From positions 4,526,001 through 4,590,000 of the forward strand of contig OZ241971.1 of NCBI GenBank assembly GCA_965204155.1: a stretch of DNA of 64,000 nt. Direction: 5' to 3'. Both the position numbers and the translations under genes were made by a program. Of this stretch, positions 26,492-35,512 are shown one piece after another (position 1 is the first letter of the stretch; every line of letters starts with the position of its first letter). The DNA is from UBA6522 sp965204155 (GTDB taxonomy: Bacteria; Pseudomonadota; Gammaproteobacteria; Steroidobacterales; Rariloculaceae). The notes below the pieces were generated by a model, which had not been told where the DNA came from, did no database searches, and saw nothing but the letters and a program-made list of their open reading frames with translations.

Positions 26492-26983
26492 TCAGGAACG
26501 CTGCGCGGCGAACCGGTGTCCCCGCAAAACCAGGTAGTCCAGCCACTTGTTCAGCATCATGTTGTCCTGCCAGCGCCACTCCAGTTCCCTGGACCACGCC
26601 GGCGTCGTCGCGGCAAACATGGGCGAGGTGAGCTGTACCCTGGGCCGCCGCGCCTCCACCAGCCGGGCGTCGTGATAGATATGGACCCATAGATCGGGGT
26701 CCGGTATCGACTGACCCTGGCAGGCATCGGGCTCGTCCAGCGCGAACAGGTAGGTCAGTTTCAGCGTCGTCGTATAGGGCCGTCGCCGTTTCACCGCCAG
26801 ATGCAGATCGCAGTCCTCTTCCGAACAGGAAACCGCCAGTCTCTCGTGGGCATCGGGAAAGGAGTCGAACTCGGAGATGAGCTGGGACAGCTTGATGTAA
26901 TTGCTCTCGTACAGGGTCATCAGCCCGGTAAAGCTGCCGGGCCGGTAGACGCACTCGGGTACGATCATGCTGTCCGCAATCAT
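26492..26983 (-). CDS. DUF1249 family protein (YqiB-like)
   Basis: About 163 residues. Blocks match YqiB: LYESNYIKLSQLI at the start, a TLKLTYLF strand, DLWVHIYHDARLVEA in the middle and a NKWLDYLVLRGH end. The function of the family is unknown; E. coli yqiB neighbours cpdA and nudF. Start uncertain between 26983 and 26968. Convergent with prc. Confidence 0.8.
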   Translation of the reverse strand: MIADSMIVPECVYRPGSFTGLMTLYESNYIKLSQLISEFDSFPDAHERLAVSCSEEDCDLHLAVKRRRPYTTTLKLTYLFALDEPDACQGQSIPDPDLWVHIYHDARLVEARRPRVQLTSPMFAATTPAWSRELEWRWQDNMMLNKWLDYLVLRGHRFAAQRS

Positions 26984-27141
26984 CAACTGAGTTCCGAGGT
27001 TGTGGCCGTTCATGCAGGTGTGAGCATGCCACAACGCCGATGGAGGGACTAGTGCCGGCAGCCAGTACCCACTGCCGGGACGCTACGCCGATTTGGCGCG
27101 GCAGGTGCGATACGCCACATGTGCAGGCAGTGGGGCCCGGT

Positions 27142-27966
27142 TCAGGGGTTGGCGCGGCGTTCTATACCTGTCTCGCTCAGAATCGTACTGGCGATTTCCT
27201 CGATCGAGCAGTGCGTGGTATCGATGAACGGGATGCCGAGCCGCTTGAAAAGACGCTCCGCGCTGCGCAACTCGTAGCTGACCTGCTGCGCGGATGCATA
27301 GCGTCCTTCGGGGCGCCGCTCCAGCCGGATCTGGCGCAGCCGTGACGTCTCGATGGTCAAGCCGTACAGCTTGCCGCGGAACCTGCGCAGGATCGCCGGC
27401 AATTCCCCCGACTCCAGGTCTTCCTCCGCCAATGGATAATTGGCTGCGAAGATTCCGTACTGAAGCGCAAGGTAGAGGCAGGTCGGCGTCTTTCCGGACC
27501 TGGACACACCGGTGAGGATCACATCGGCCCGATCGTACTGCCGGGTGCCGTGACCGTCGTCGGCGTCCATCGCGAAGTTCATCGCGCTGATGCGCATGTC
27601 GTACCGGGTCACGTCGGTCATGCCGTGCGCGCGGCCCAGCGTGTGGGATGAACTCATCTGAAGTTCGTCTTCCAGAGGCCCGATAAAGGCGGCGAACAGG
27701 TCCAGGACCAGCCCGTTGCACGCAAGCAGCGGTGACCTCAGTTCCTCCTGCACGAAACTCGTGAATACGATCGGCCGCCGGCCGGTGCGACTGGCATTGC
27801 GGTCGATCCGGCGGGTCAACTCCAACGCCTTGTCAAGGTCATTGACAAATGGCACAGTCACGGTTCGGAATTCGACCCCATCGAACTGTGTGAGCAGACT
27901 GTGCCCCAGCGTCTCGGCAGTCACACCGGTCTGATCCGACACAAAATATACGGTTCGCTCTGCCAT
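27142..27966 (-). CDS. ppsR: PEP synthetase regulatory protein (kinase/pyrophosphorylase)
   Basis: A 274-residue bifunctional regulator of PEP synthase: ADP-dependent phosphorylation and phosphate-dependent dephosphorylation of PpsA. It begins MAERTVYFVSDQTGVTAETLG. The P-loop-like GVSRSGKTP lies near residue 153 and a RYDMRISAMNFAMDADDG block precedes it. Length matches the family. It is divergent from its target ppsA with 37 bp between starts, the usual arrangement. Confidence 0.95.
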   Translation of the reverse strand: MAERTVYFVSDQTGVTAETLGHSLLTQFDGVEFRTVTVPFVNDLDKALELTRRIDRNASRTGRRPIVFTSFVQEELRSPLLACNGLVLDLFAAFIGPLEDELQMSSSHTLGRAHGMTDVTRYDMRISAMNFAMDADDGHGTRQYDRADVILTGVSRSGKTPTCLYLALQYGIFAANYPLAEEDLESGELPAILRRFRGKLYGLTIETSRLRQIRLERRPEGRYASAQQVSYELRSAERLFKRLGIPFIDTTHCSIEEIASTILSETGIERRANP

Positions 27967-28003
27967 TACTGTCCACCGTGGCTCGGTGGCACGGGAGTAT
28001 AGC

Positions 28004-30370
28004 GTGGAAAAACTTGTCCTCAGCCTGGCGGCCAGCAGCCGCGAAGACGTCAGCCGTGTGGGCGGCAAGAACGCGTCGCTGGGCGAGATGATCGGCCACC
28101 TGGACAAGCTCGGTATCCGGGTGCCGGACGGCTTTGCGACCACGTCCCACGCGTTCTCCGAATTCCTCGCCCAGGATGGCCTGGGTGCATCCATCCACCG
28201 GCTCCTGGACGACCTGGATGTGGACGATACGGCCGCACTTACGCGCACCGGTTCGCAGATCAGGCAGATGATTCTCTCGGCATCGCTTCCCTCGGAGATC
28301 AGGGATGCCGTCGGCACCGCCTGGAAGCAACTGGCCAACGGCGAGGACATCAGCGTCGCGGTCCGCTCCTCCGCCACCGCGGAAGACCTGCCGGAGGCCT
28401 CGTTCGCAGGTCAGCAGGACACGCTGCTCAACGTTTCGGGACTGGACAACGTTCTCGACGCCATTCACCGCATCTACGCGTCGCTTTTCAATGACCGGGC
28501 CATCGCCTACCGGGTTCACCAGCAGTTCGATCACCGCCAGGTCTCGCTGTCGGTGGGTGTGCAGCGCATGGTCCGGGCGGATCTTGCCAGTTCCGGGGTC
28601 ATGTTCACGCTCGATACAGAGTCCGGTTTCCGGGACCTGGTCCTGCTCACCTCGAGCTACGGTCTCGGGGAGACGATCGTTCAGGGCGCCGTGAACCCGG
28701 ACGAGTTCTACGTGTACAAGCCCGCCCTGGCCGAAGGGCATCACGCCATCGTGCGGCGCAACCTGGGCAGCAAGTCCGTGAAGATGGTTCACGCCGACCG
28801 GGGCGAGGAACGAGTGGTGACGGTGCCCGTGGCCGACGGGGACCGCAGCCGGTTTTCGCTGACGGACGAGGAGATCCACTCGCTCGCCCGGCAGGCCGTG
28901 GCCATCGAGAAGCACTATGGCCAGCCCATGGATATCGAATGGGGCAAGGACGGCAAGACAGGCGAATTGTTCATCCTGCAGGCGCGGCCGGAGACTGTGA
29001 AGAGCCGTTCCGGCGAGACCCTGGTTCGATTCTCCCTCAAGGAACATTCCGAGGTGCTGAGCACCGGCCGCAGTATCGGGCAGCGGGTCGGCGCCGGCAT
29101 TGCCCGTGTCGTCGCAAGCGTCGAGGAAATGAACCTGATTCAGCCCGGCGACGTGCTGGTGACCGACATGACGGACCCGGACTGGGAACCGGTGATGAAG
29201 CGGGCGTCAGCCATCGTCACCAATCGCGGCGGGCGCACCTGCCACGCGGCCATTATCGCCCGGGAACTGGGTATTCCCGCCGTCGTGGGCTGCGGTCATG
29301 CTACCCGGGAAATTCCGGACGGAACGGAAGTCACCGTCTCCTGTGCGGAGGGAGACGAAGGCTTCGTCTACAAGGGCAAGCTGCGATACGAGGAACGCGA
29401 AATCCGGCTCGAGAAGCTGCCTGAAATTCCGGTCAAGCTGGCCATGAACGTCGGCAATCCCGACCGGGCCTTCATGTTCGCATCCATCCCCAATCACGGC
29501 GTCGGCCTCGCGCGGCTGGAATTCATCATCAATCGCATGATCGGCGTCCATCCCAAGGCGCTGATCGAGTTCGATCGGCAGGACGCCGGCGTCCAGGAAC
29601 TCATCGAGGAATACATGGCCGGCTACGGCGATCCGGTTTCGTTCTACATTGAGAAACTCAGCGAAGGCATCGGCTCCATCGCCGCGGCCTTTGCGCCTGA
29701 ACCGGTCATCGTCCGGTTGTCGGACTTCAAGTCCAACGAATACGCCAACCTGATCGGCGGTGACCGGTACGAACCGCTGGAGGAAAACCCCATGCTGGGT
29801 TTCCGGGGCGCGTCGAGATACATCGACGAGGAGTTCAAGCCCTGTTTCGAACTCGAGTGCCGCGCCCTGCGCCGCGTGCGCAACCGCATGGGGCTTACGA
29901 ACGTCCAGGTCATGGTTCCCTTCGTGCGGACGCTGGCCGAGGCGCGCCAGGTCGTCGAACTGCTGGCCGAGAACGGCCTCGCCCGCGGCGAGGACGGACT
30001 GAAACTCATCATGATGTGCGAGTTGCCCAGCAACGCCCTGCTCGCCGAGCAGTACCTGGAGTTCTTCGACGGCATGTCGATCGGGTCGAACGACATGACG
30101 CAACTCGCCCTGGGGCTGGATCGGGACTCCGGCAAGATCGCCGCGCTGTTCGACGAGCGGGACGAGGCCGTCAAGCGCCTGCTGGACATGGCCATCAGCG
30201 CCTGCCGGGCTCAGGACAAGTACGTGGGCATCTGCGGCCAGGGCCCGTCGGATCACCCGGACCTCGCCCAATGGCTGCTGGACCGGGGCATCACCAGCCT
30301 GTCCCTGAACCCCGATTCGGTACTCGATACCTGGCTCTACCTGGCCGGGCACGCGCGCGTAGCCGACTAG
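28004..30370 (+). CDS. ppsA: Phosphoenolpyruvate synthase
   Basis: A 788-residue enzyme converting pyruvate, ATP and water to PEP, AMP and phosphate in gluconeogenesis. N-terminal ATP-binding domain (VGGKNASLGEMI, VRSSATAEDLPEASFAGQQ). The central swivelling domain carries the catalytic His of GGRTCHAAIIARELG near residue 414. The C-terminal PEP/pyruvate barrel includes VGLARLEF, ENPMLGFRGASRY and SIGSNDMTQLALGLDRDS. The GTG at 28004 has GGGAG seven bases upstream; an in-frame GTG at 27986 is less likely. Its last codons overlap the convergent orn by 4 bp. Confidence 0.95.
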   Translation: MEKLVLSLAASSREDVSRVGGKNASLGEMIGHLDKLGIRVPDGFATTSHAFSEFLAQDGLGASIHRLLDDLDVDDTAALTRTGSQIRQMILSASLPSEIRDAVGTAWKQLANGEDISVAVRSSATAEDLPEASFAGQQDTLLNVSGLDNVLDAIHRIYASLFNDRAIAYRVHQQFDHRQVSLSVGVQRMVRADLASSGVMFTLDTESGFRDLVLLTSSYGLGETIVQGAVNPDEFYVYKPALAEGHHAIVRRNLGSKSVKMVHADRGEERVVTVPVADGDRSRFSLTDEEIHSLARQAVAIEKHYGQPMDIEWGKDGKTGELFILQARPETVKSRSGETLVRFSLKEHSEVLSTGRSIGQRVGAGIARVVASVEEMNLIQPGDVLVTDMTDPDWEPVMKRASAIVTNRGGRTCHAAIIARELGIPAVVGCGHATREIPDGTEVTVSCAEGDEGFVYKGKLRYEEREIRLEKLPEIPVKLAMNVGNPDRAFMFASIPNHGVGLARLEFIINRMIGVHPKALIEFDRQDAGVQELIEEYMAGYGDPVSFYIEKLSEGIGSIAAAFAPEPVIVRLSDFKSNEYANLIGGDRYEPLEENPMLGFRGASRYIDEEFKPCFELECRALRRVRNRMGLTNVQVMVPFVRTLAEARQVVELLAENGLARGEDGLKLIMMCELPSNALLAEQYLEFFDGMSIGSNDMTQLALGLDRDSGKIAALFDERDEAVKRLLDMAISACRAQDKYVGICGQGPSDHPDLAQWLLDRGITSLSLNPDSVLDTWLYLAGHARVAD

Positions 30371-30909
30371 AAGCCGATCATGTGCTCGCGGTAGTGCTTC
30401 AGTTCCCGAATCGAGTCGTGAATGTCCGCCATGGCCAGGTGCGTGGAGAGTTTCTCGAACGGCTTGAAATGCGCCGGCGCCCATAGTCGTGCGAGTATCT
30501 TCAGGGAAGAAACATCGAGATTGCGATAGTGAAAGAACGCGGCCAGTTCGGGCATGTGGCGGATCAGGAATCGCCGGTCCTGGCAAACGCTGTTTCCGCA
30601 CATGGGTGAGTTACCCGGGTCCAGGTATTGGCGCAGGAACGCCAGCGTCATCTGTTCGGCCTCTGCCTCGTTGGTTCTGCTGGCTCTGACGCGCTCCGTC
30701 AGCCCTGAACTGCCATGCTGCCGCGTACACCACTCGTCCATGGCATCCAGCACCGAGTCGGACTGATGGATTGCGGCGACCGGGCCTTCCTCCAGAACCA
30801 GCAGATGGCGGTCGGTCACGACGGTGGCAATCTCGATAATGAAGTCCCTGTCCGGGTCCAGCCCCGTCATTTCAAGATCGATCCAGATCAAGTGATCCCT
30901 GGACTTCAC
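30367..30909 (-). CDS. orn: Oligoribonuclease
   Basis: A 180-residue 3'-5' exonuclease that degrades two- to five-base RNAs. The DEDDh motifs are visible: IWIDLEMTGLD, MCGNSVCQDRRFL, and HLAMADIHDSI with His and Asp. Length fits Orn. No ATG fits; a GTG at 30909 with AGGGAG nine bases upstream is chosen. It overlaps ppsA by 4 bp tail to tail and is divergent from rsgA. Confidence 0.95.
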   Translation of the reverse strand: MKSRDHLIWIDLEMTGLDPDRDFIIEIATVVTDRHLLVLEEGPVAAIHQSDSVLDAMDEWCTRQHGSSGLTERVRASRTNEAEAEQMTLAFLRQYLDPGNSPMCGNSVCQDRRFLIRHMPELAAFFHYRNLDVSSLKILARLWAPAHFKPFEKLSTHLAMADIHDSIRELKHYREHMIGF

Positions 30910-31078
30910 GGCAACCGTCTCCCTGTCCCCCGAGCCGGCGTTCGCCGGTACCTTGGCATTGTAGCAGGCGCGGCGCGGATGGCTGCGGAGCAACGCGCCC
31001 CGGCAGATAGCTGCCCGGAACCAAACCGCCCGAAATCGAATTACTCAGCGCGCTCTGTTGGTTCCGGCGCCGGCAATA

Positions 31079-31960
31079 ATGGCTGAGACCGGCCTCGTCG
31101 TCGCCCGCTTCAGACGCCATGCGCTGGTGGAGAGCCGGGCCGGCGACGTGTACGACTGCCGGATTCTGGGCCGCCGTCTGCGCCCGGTGGTCGGCGACAA
31201 CGTGGAATGGCGCCGCGAGCGCGACGGAACCTGTGTCGTCCGGGCCGTTAAGTCGCGGGAATCCACGCTTCGGCGAACCGACTCCCGCGGGCGCCCGGAG
31301 GCCGTCGCGGCCAACCTTTCCCAACTCATCGTGGTGCTGGCGCCGCACCCCGAGCCCGACTGGTTCCTGCTGGACAGGTACCTCTGCGCGGCTGAACTGG
31401 CGGGACTCAAGGCGGCCGTCGCCTACAACAAGATGGACCTGGTGAACAGCGAGCCGAACTCGCTGGAAGTGTATGGCGCAGTCGGTTACAGCGTCGTGCA
31501 GACCAGCGCTGTGGACAGGACCGGGCTCGACGGGCTGGAGCAGCTTCTGGACGGAGAACGGAGTGCCCTCATCGGACAGTCGGGCGTCGGCAAGTCCTCG
31601 CTCTTCAATGAACTTCTCGGGGGGGACGTACAACGGGTGGGCCGGCTCTCCGGAAAACTCCTGCAGGGACGCCACACCACGACAACCTCCGTGTTGCACC
31701 GCCATCCGGGCGGCGGCGAGATCATCGACTCACCGGGTGTGCGCAACTTCGCGCCCTTCATCGAACGCCCCGGCGACGTGCAGTTCGGGTTCCGCGAATT
31801 CGTCAGCCGCCGCGAACGTTGCCGGTTTGACGACTGTACGCACCGCGCCGAACCGGACTGCGCCATCAAGGCGGCGCTGGAAGACGGCGCGATCGACCGC
31901 GACCGCTACGAGAACTACGGGAAACTTTACGAGCTAACGGCTTCTGCGCGCGAGTATTGA
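31079..31960 (+). CDS. rsgA: Ribosome small subunit-dependent GTPase
   Basis: A 293-residue circularly permuted GTPase used in 30S maturation. OB-fold N-terminus (residues 1-70), then G4 NKMD near 117, G1 GQSGVGKSS near 166 and G3 DSPG near 217. The C-terminal zinc motif includes CRFDDCTHRAEPDC. The order G4-G1-G3 is diagnostic. ATG at 31079. Convergent with the HIT gene, 6 bp apart; orn and rsgA are neighbours in many gammaproteobacteria. Confidence 0.95.
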   Translation: MAETGLVVARFRRHALVESRAGDVYDCRILGRRLRPVVGDNVEWRRERDGTCVVRAVKSRESTLRRTDSRGRPEAVAANLSQLIVVLAPHPEPDWFLLDRYLCAAELAGLKAAVAYNKMDLVNSEPNSLEVYGAVGYSVVQTSAVDRTGLDGLEQLLDGERSALIGQSGVGKSSLFNELLGGDVQRVGRLSGKLLQGRHTTTTSVLHRHPGGGEIIDSPGVRNFAPFIERPGDVQFGFREFVSRRERCRFDDCTHRAEPDCAIKAALEDGAIDRDRYENYGKLYELTASAREY

Positions 31961-31966
31961 GGCGAC

Positions 31967-32314
31967 CTACCCAAGCCCTGCCTTCATTTGCCGCCCGCCC
32001 AGCAAGTGCATGTGAACGTGGTAGATGACCTGCCCGCCTTCAGGGTTGGTGTTGATGACCACCCGATAGCCCGGCAGATCGTGCTCCTTTGCCAACAACC
32101 TGGCCACCAGGAACAGCCGGCCGACCATCCCGGCATGCTCGGGCTCAAGGTCGTTCAGCGTCGCGAGGTGGATCTTCGGTATGAGGAGTGCGTGGAACGG
32201 CGCCTGGGGGTTGATATCGCGAAACGCCAGTATCTCGTCGTCCTCGTAGAGGCGCTCGCAGGGAATCTCTCCGGCCACGATCTTGCAGAACAGGCAATCG
32301 GGATCAACGCTCAA
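31967..32314 (-). CDS. HIT family nucleotide-binding protein (HinT-like)
   Basis: A 115-residue histidine-triad protein: LFCKIVAGEIP at the N-terminus and the triad HVHMHLL near residue 99. HinT-type enzymes hydrolyse AMP-lysine and other adenosine phosphoramidates. The start appears to be a TTG at 32314 with GGAG eight bases upstream; no ATG is in frame at a suitable place. Confidence 0.9.
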   Translation of the reverse strand: MSVDPDCLFCKIVAGEIPCERLYEDDEILAFRDINPQAPFHALLIPKIHLATLNDLEPEHAGMVGRLFLVARLLAKEHDLPGYRVVINTNPEGGQVIYHVHMHLLGGRQMKAGLG

Positions 32315-32366
32315 TTCGAGTCTCCGAATTGCCTTGAGTGTTGGTGGTCGTGCACTTCAGTCCATC

Positions 32367-32981
32367 CTACTCCTCCAGCCCGATCGTCCGCCGGCCGGAT
32401 AACGCTCGAGACAAGGTGCCGCTGTCGATAAATTCCAGTTCGCCGCCCACCGGGACCCCGTAGGCAATCCGGCTGGCTCCGATGCCGCGTTTGCGCGCCA
32501 TGGTCGCCACCAGGTGCGCGGTGGCGTCTCCTTCCACGGTGACGCTGGTGGCCAGGATTACTTCGGTCACGCCATCGTCGGCAAAGCGCTCTTCCAGGAG
32601 ATCGAGCCCGAGTTCCGTGGGACCGATCCCGTCCAGCGGGGACAGGTGGCCCATCAGCACGAAGTAGCGGCCGGAATAGGCGGCGGACTGCTCGATGGCC
32701 ATTACGTCGGCCGGCGTTTCCACCACGCAGAGCTGGCTGACGTCCCGGCGTGCGCTGGTACAGAACGAGCACTCGTCCTCCTCGGTGAACATGCGGCAGC
32801 GCCGGCAATGCTTGATTCGTTTGGCTGCATCCTCCAGCGAGCGGGCGAGGTTGACGGCGCCGGTCCGGTTCTTGTCAAGAAGATAGAACGCCATCCGCTG
32901 GGCGCTCTTCGCGCCCACGCCCGGCAGGCACTTGAGGGCGTCGATGAGTTGCGCCAGCAGCGGAGAGTACGCCAGAGACAT
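32367..32981 (-). CDS. recR: Recombination protein RecR
   Basis: A 204-residue protein of the RecFOR pathway. An HhH motif (LPGVGAKSAQRMAFYLL) is followed by the four-Cys zinc finger (CRRCRMFTEEDECSFC) and a Toprim domain with VVETPADVMAIE and a MGHLSPLDGIGP block. Its ATG shares the A with the stop of ybaB (TGATG), so translation is coupled. It is part of the conserved dnaX-ybaB-recR cluster. Confidence 0.97.
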   Translation of the reverse strand: MSLAYSPLLAQLIDALKCLPGVGAKSAQRMAFYLLDKNRTGAVNLARSLEDAAKRIKHCRRCRMFTEEDECSFCTSARRDVSQLCVVETPADVMAIEQSAAYSGRYFVLMGHLSPLDGIGPTELGLDLLEERFADDGVTEVILATSVTVEGDATAHLVATMARKRGIGASRIAYGVPVGGELEFIDSGTLSRALSGRRTIGLEE

Positions 32982-33298
32982 CAGAACGGGAGTTTCATTC
33001 CAGGTGGCATCATGCCGCCGGTGACGTTCGACATCTGGTCTTTCACCGTGCGCTCGACCTTCTTGAGCGCGTCATTGAAGGCCGCCTTGATCAGGTCCTC
33101 CAGCATCGATTTCCGCTCACCGGCCAGGCTGTCCTCGATTTCCAGCCGGCGTACGCGGTGGTTGCAGGTCATGACGATTCTGACCATGCCTCCGCCCGCT
33201 TCGCCCTGCACTTCCAGGGATGCGAGTTGCTTCTGGACCTTGCGCATCTCGCCGCGCATCTGATTGGCCTGCTTTACGAGGTCAAACATGTCTTTCAT
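32981..33298 (-). CDS. ybaB: YbaB/EbfC nucleoid-associated protein
   Basis: A 105-residue DNA-binding protein with MKDMFDLVKQANQMRGEM at its start, a VRIVMTCNHRV strand and the usual MPPGMKLPF end. The start at 33298 is preferred to a longer frame because of GGAG upstream and the family's usual N-terminus. It lies between dnaX and recR in the normal order. Confidence 0.95.
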   Translation of the reverse strand: MKDMFDLVKQANQMRGEMRKVQKQLASLEVQGEAGGGMVRIVMTCNHRVRRLEIEDSLAGERKSMLEDLIKAAFNDALKKVERTVKDQMSNVTGGMMPPGMKLPF

Positions 33299-33370
33299 GC
33301 TGCTGTTCTCCAGCCGGGTTGTTTCACGTGTTCCGTGCTGCCGATGCCGCACCTGTGGTTCGAATCCTCG

Positions 33371-35215
33371 TCAAGCCTGCTCGGTCTCAAGCGGTTGAAT
33401 GCTGTCGACTTCAAGCACCGCATCGAAACTGGCTTGCAGCGACTTCACAACGGGATCTCCTTCGATGGAGGCACGCGCCCTGCGCATACGCTCGGATTCG
33501 CCCTTGGCACGGATCTGGGCAGGCGTCGCGCCCGGAGGTTCCCCGACTTCGATCGCCACTGCGACCCGGCCCGAAAACTGCTCCCGAAGCTGTTCCAGCA
33601 GTCGAGTCCTGACACGCTCGGTGTTCAGGTGCGCATTGTCGGAGGCCAGCACCAGTTTAAGGCCATCGGCCGAACTATCCTTGACCGCGCAGTGCTCGGC
33701 CAACTGGCGGGGCGCCCCGGTGATCCCGGTTTCGCCGATGAATTCGTGCCACGTGTCGAGACCGGGGACCTTTAGTTCGGCCTTGGGCTGCTGGGCTCTT
33801 TCCTGGTCGTCAGCAGACATCGAAGGTTTGCCGCCAGCAACGGAGGCGCTGGATGGCTTGGGTCCAGCGGATGGAGCGTCGGACGACCTGGACGCAGCAG
33901 CTCGTGTACTGGACGGCCCGGGTCCAGCGGCTCGTGTGCCGGGCGGCTCGCCACGAGCAGCGGGGGAGCTCGACGATCCTCCACGAGCGGCGGCAGTCTG
34001 GCGTGGTTGAGTACTGGCCTGTTTAGCGGCTGCAGGTCGGAGTGGCTGCGCACTGGCCCGGCTGACTGCTGCCGCTCCCTTGCTACCGCCCTCGCGTGCC
34101 GGTCGAGGCTGCGCCTGCGATTGCGGCTCCTGTTCGGTGACCGGCCGGAACGCCAGCATCCGCAGCAGCGTCATTTCGAAGGAGGCGCGATAGTCCCGCG
34201 AGACATACAGGTCCCGGCGTCCCTGCCCCGCGATCTCGTAATAGAGCTGCACGTCTTCCGGCGACAGCGCAGAAGCCAGTTCCGGCAATTCCCGGGCTTC
34301 CTCATCGTCGGTATCGCCGCCTACCAGTTGCAAAACCGCGATCCGTTGCAGGACGCCCCTCAGTTCATCCAACACTGCGCCATAGTCCGGCGCCATTTCA
34401 TCCAGCTCGGCCACTTCGTTCATCAGGGCCGACCCATCCTGAGCCGCGAGCGCCTGGACGAACCGGATCACATGCTGCCGGTCGATGCTGCCGAGCATGG
34501 AACTAACCGCTTCTGCGGTCACATCGCCGGCGCTGAATGCGATCGCCTGATCCAGCAGGCTCAGGCCGTCCCTCATGCTGCCGTCCGCCGCCCGGGCCAG
34601 CGCTTTCAGGGCGTCCGCCTCCGCTTCGAACTCTTCCGCCTCGCGGATTTTCTCCAGTTGCTGGCCGATCTCCGCCACCGTCAGCCGCTTGAGATTGAAC
34701 TGCAGGCAGCGGGACAGTACCGTCACCGGCAACTTCTGGGGATCCGTGGTCGCCAGCAGGAACTTGATGTGCGGGGGCGGCTCCTCCAGCGTCTTGAGCA
34801 GCGCGTTGAAGGAGTGATTCGACAGCATGTGCACCTCGTCGATGAGGTACACCTTGAATCGCCCCTGGGCCGGCGTGTACTGGGTGTTTTCCATCAACTC
34901 CCGGGTATCGTCCACCCGGGTACGCGACGCCGCATCCACTTCGATGAGATCCACGAAGCGCCCTTCGTCGATCGCGGTACACGCTTCGCAGGTGCCGCAG
35001 GGCTCGGCGACGATGCCCTCCTCGCAATTCAGGGCCTTGGCGAGAATGCGGGCCAGCGTGGTCTTGCCGACGCCGCGGGTGCCCGCGAACAGGTAGGCGT
35101 GGTGGAGACGCTCCGCAGCCAGCGAGTTCACCAGCGCCTTGACCACGTGCTGCTGGCCGACCATCTCCCCGAAACGCCGCGGCCGCCATTTCCGCGCAAG
35201 AACCGTGTAGCTCAT
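33371..35215 (-). CDS. dnaX: DNA polymerase III subunits gamma/tau
   Basis: A 614-residue clamp-loader protein. MSYTVLARKWRPRRFGEMVG start; Walker A GTRGVGKTT near residues 45-53; zinc Cys cluster in CGTCEAC; Walker B region YLIDEVHML; sensor SRCLQFNLKRL. From about residue 385 an Ala/Ser/Pro/Arg-rich low-complexity linker leads to the tau-specific domain V. Whether the short gamma form is made by frameshifting is not evident to the eye. Followed by ybaB and recR. Confidence 0.96.
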   Translation of the reverse strand: MSYTVLARKWRPRRFGEMVGQQHVVKALVNSLAAERLHHAYLFAGTRGVGKTTLARILAKALNCEEGIVAEPCGTCEACTAIDEGRFVDLIEVDAASRTRVDDTRELMENTQYTPAQGRFKVYLIDEVHMLSNHSFNALLKTLEEPPPHIKFLLATTDPQKLPVTVLSRCLQFNLKRLTVAEIGQQLEKIREAEEFEAEADALKALARAADGSMRDGLSLLDQAIAFSAGDVTAEAVSSMLGSIDRQHVIRFVQALAAQDGSALMNEVAELDEMAPDYGAVLDELRGVLQRIAVLQLVGGDTDDEEARELPELASALSPEDVQLYYEIAGQGRRDLYVSRDYRASFEMTLLRMLAFRPVTEQEPQSQAQPRPAREGGSKGAAAVSRASAQPLRPAAAKQASTQPRQTAAARGGSSSSPAARGEPPGTRAAGPGPSSTRAAASRSSDAPSAGPKPSSASVAGGKPSMSADDQERAQQPKAELKVPGLDTWHEFIGETGITGAPRQLAEHCAVKDSSADGLKLVLASDNAHLNTERVRTRLLEQLREQFSGRVAVAIEVGEPPGATPAQIRAKGESERMRRARASIEGDPVVKSLQASFDAVLEVDSIQPLETEQA

Positions 35216-35317
35216 GAGTAGCGAGCAATCTCCAATCGCAATTCCAGGACCAACGCACAGCCCGAAACAGAATCGCAAAGCATCGCTATTGCGGGGGCGC
35301 CCCTTCGATCAAGGGAT

Positions 35318-35323
35318 TATAAT
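35318..35323 (+). promoter_or_regulatory. Likely tRNA promoter -10 element
   Basis: A perfect TATAAT lies 49 bases before the tRNA and is followed by a GC-rich stretch of the kind seen at stringently controlled stable-RNA promoters. The -35 region is poor. Confidence 0.45.
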
Positions 35324-35371
35324 CAGCCTGCCTCGGCGGGGCGATGCATTCTTGCCCCCGATTCCTCACGC

Positions 35372-35462
35372 GGAGAGGTGGCCGAGTGGACGAAGGCGCT
35401 TGATTGGAGTTCAAGTAGGCGGTTATACCGTCTCGTGGGTTCGAATCCCACCCTCTCCGCCA
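35372..35462 (+). tRNA. tRNA-Ser (anticodon GGA)
   Basis: A 91-base class II tRNA. The acceptor stem GGAGAGG pairs with CCTCTCC, with discriminator G and an encoded CCA. The anticodon stem CTTGA/TCAAG encloses loop TTGGAGT, giving anticodon GGA for UCU and UCC. A long variable arm (GGCGG...CCGTC) and T-arm GTGGGTTCGAATCCCAC are present. A T5 run lies six bases after CCA inside a small TTAC/GTAA hairpin and may end transcription. The anticodon arm and long variable arm identify it as serine. Confidence 0.97.
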
Positions 35463-35512
35463 ATTACTTTTTGTAACATATTGATAAATATCAATAAAAA
35501 AAGGAGGTCACG

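Noticed and set aside
28989..30366. Minus-strand frame covering the 3' half of ppsA
   Set aside because: Antisense shadow of a highly conserved gene.
35372..35462. Proven island attachment site at tRNA-Ser
   Set aside because: No second copy of the tRNA 3' end and no integrase were found in the window, so it remains only a suggestion.
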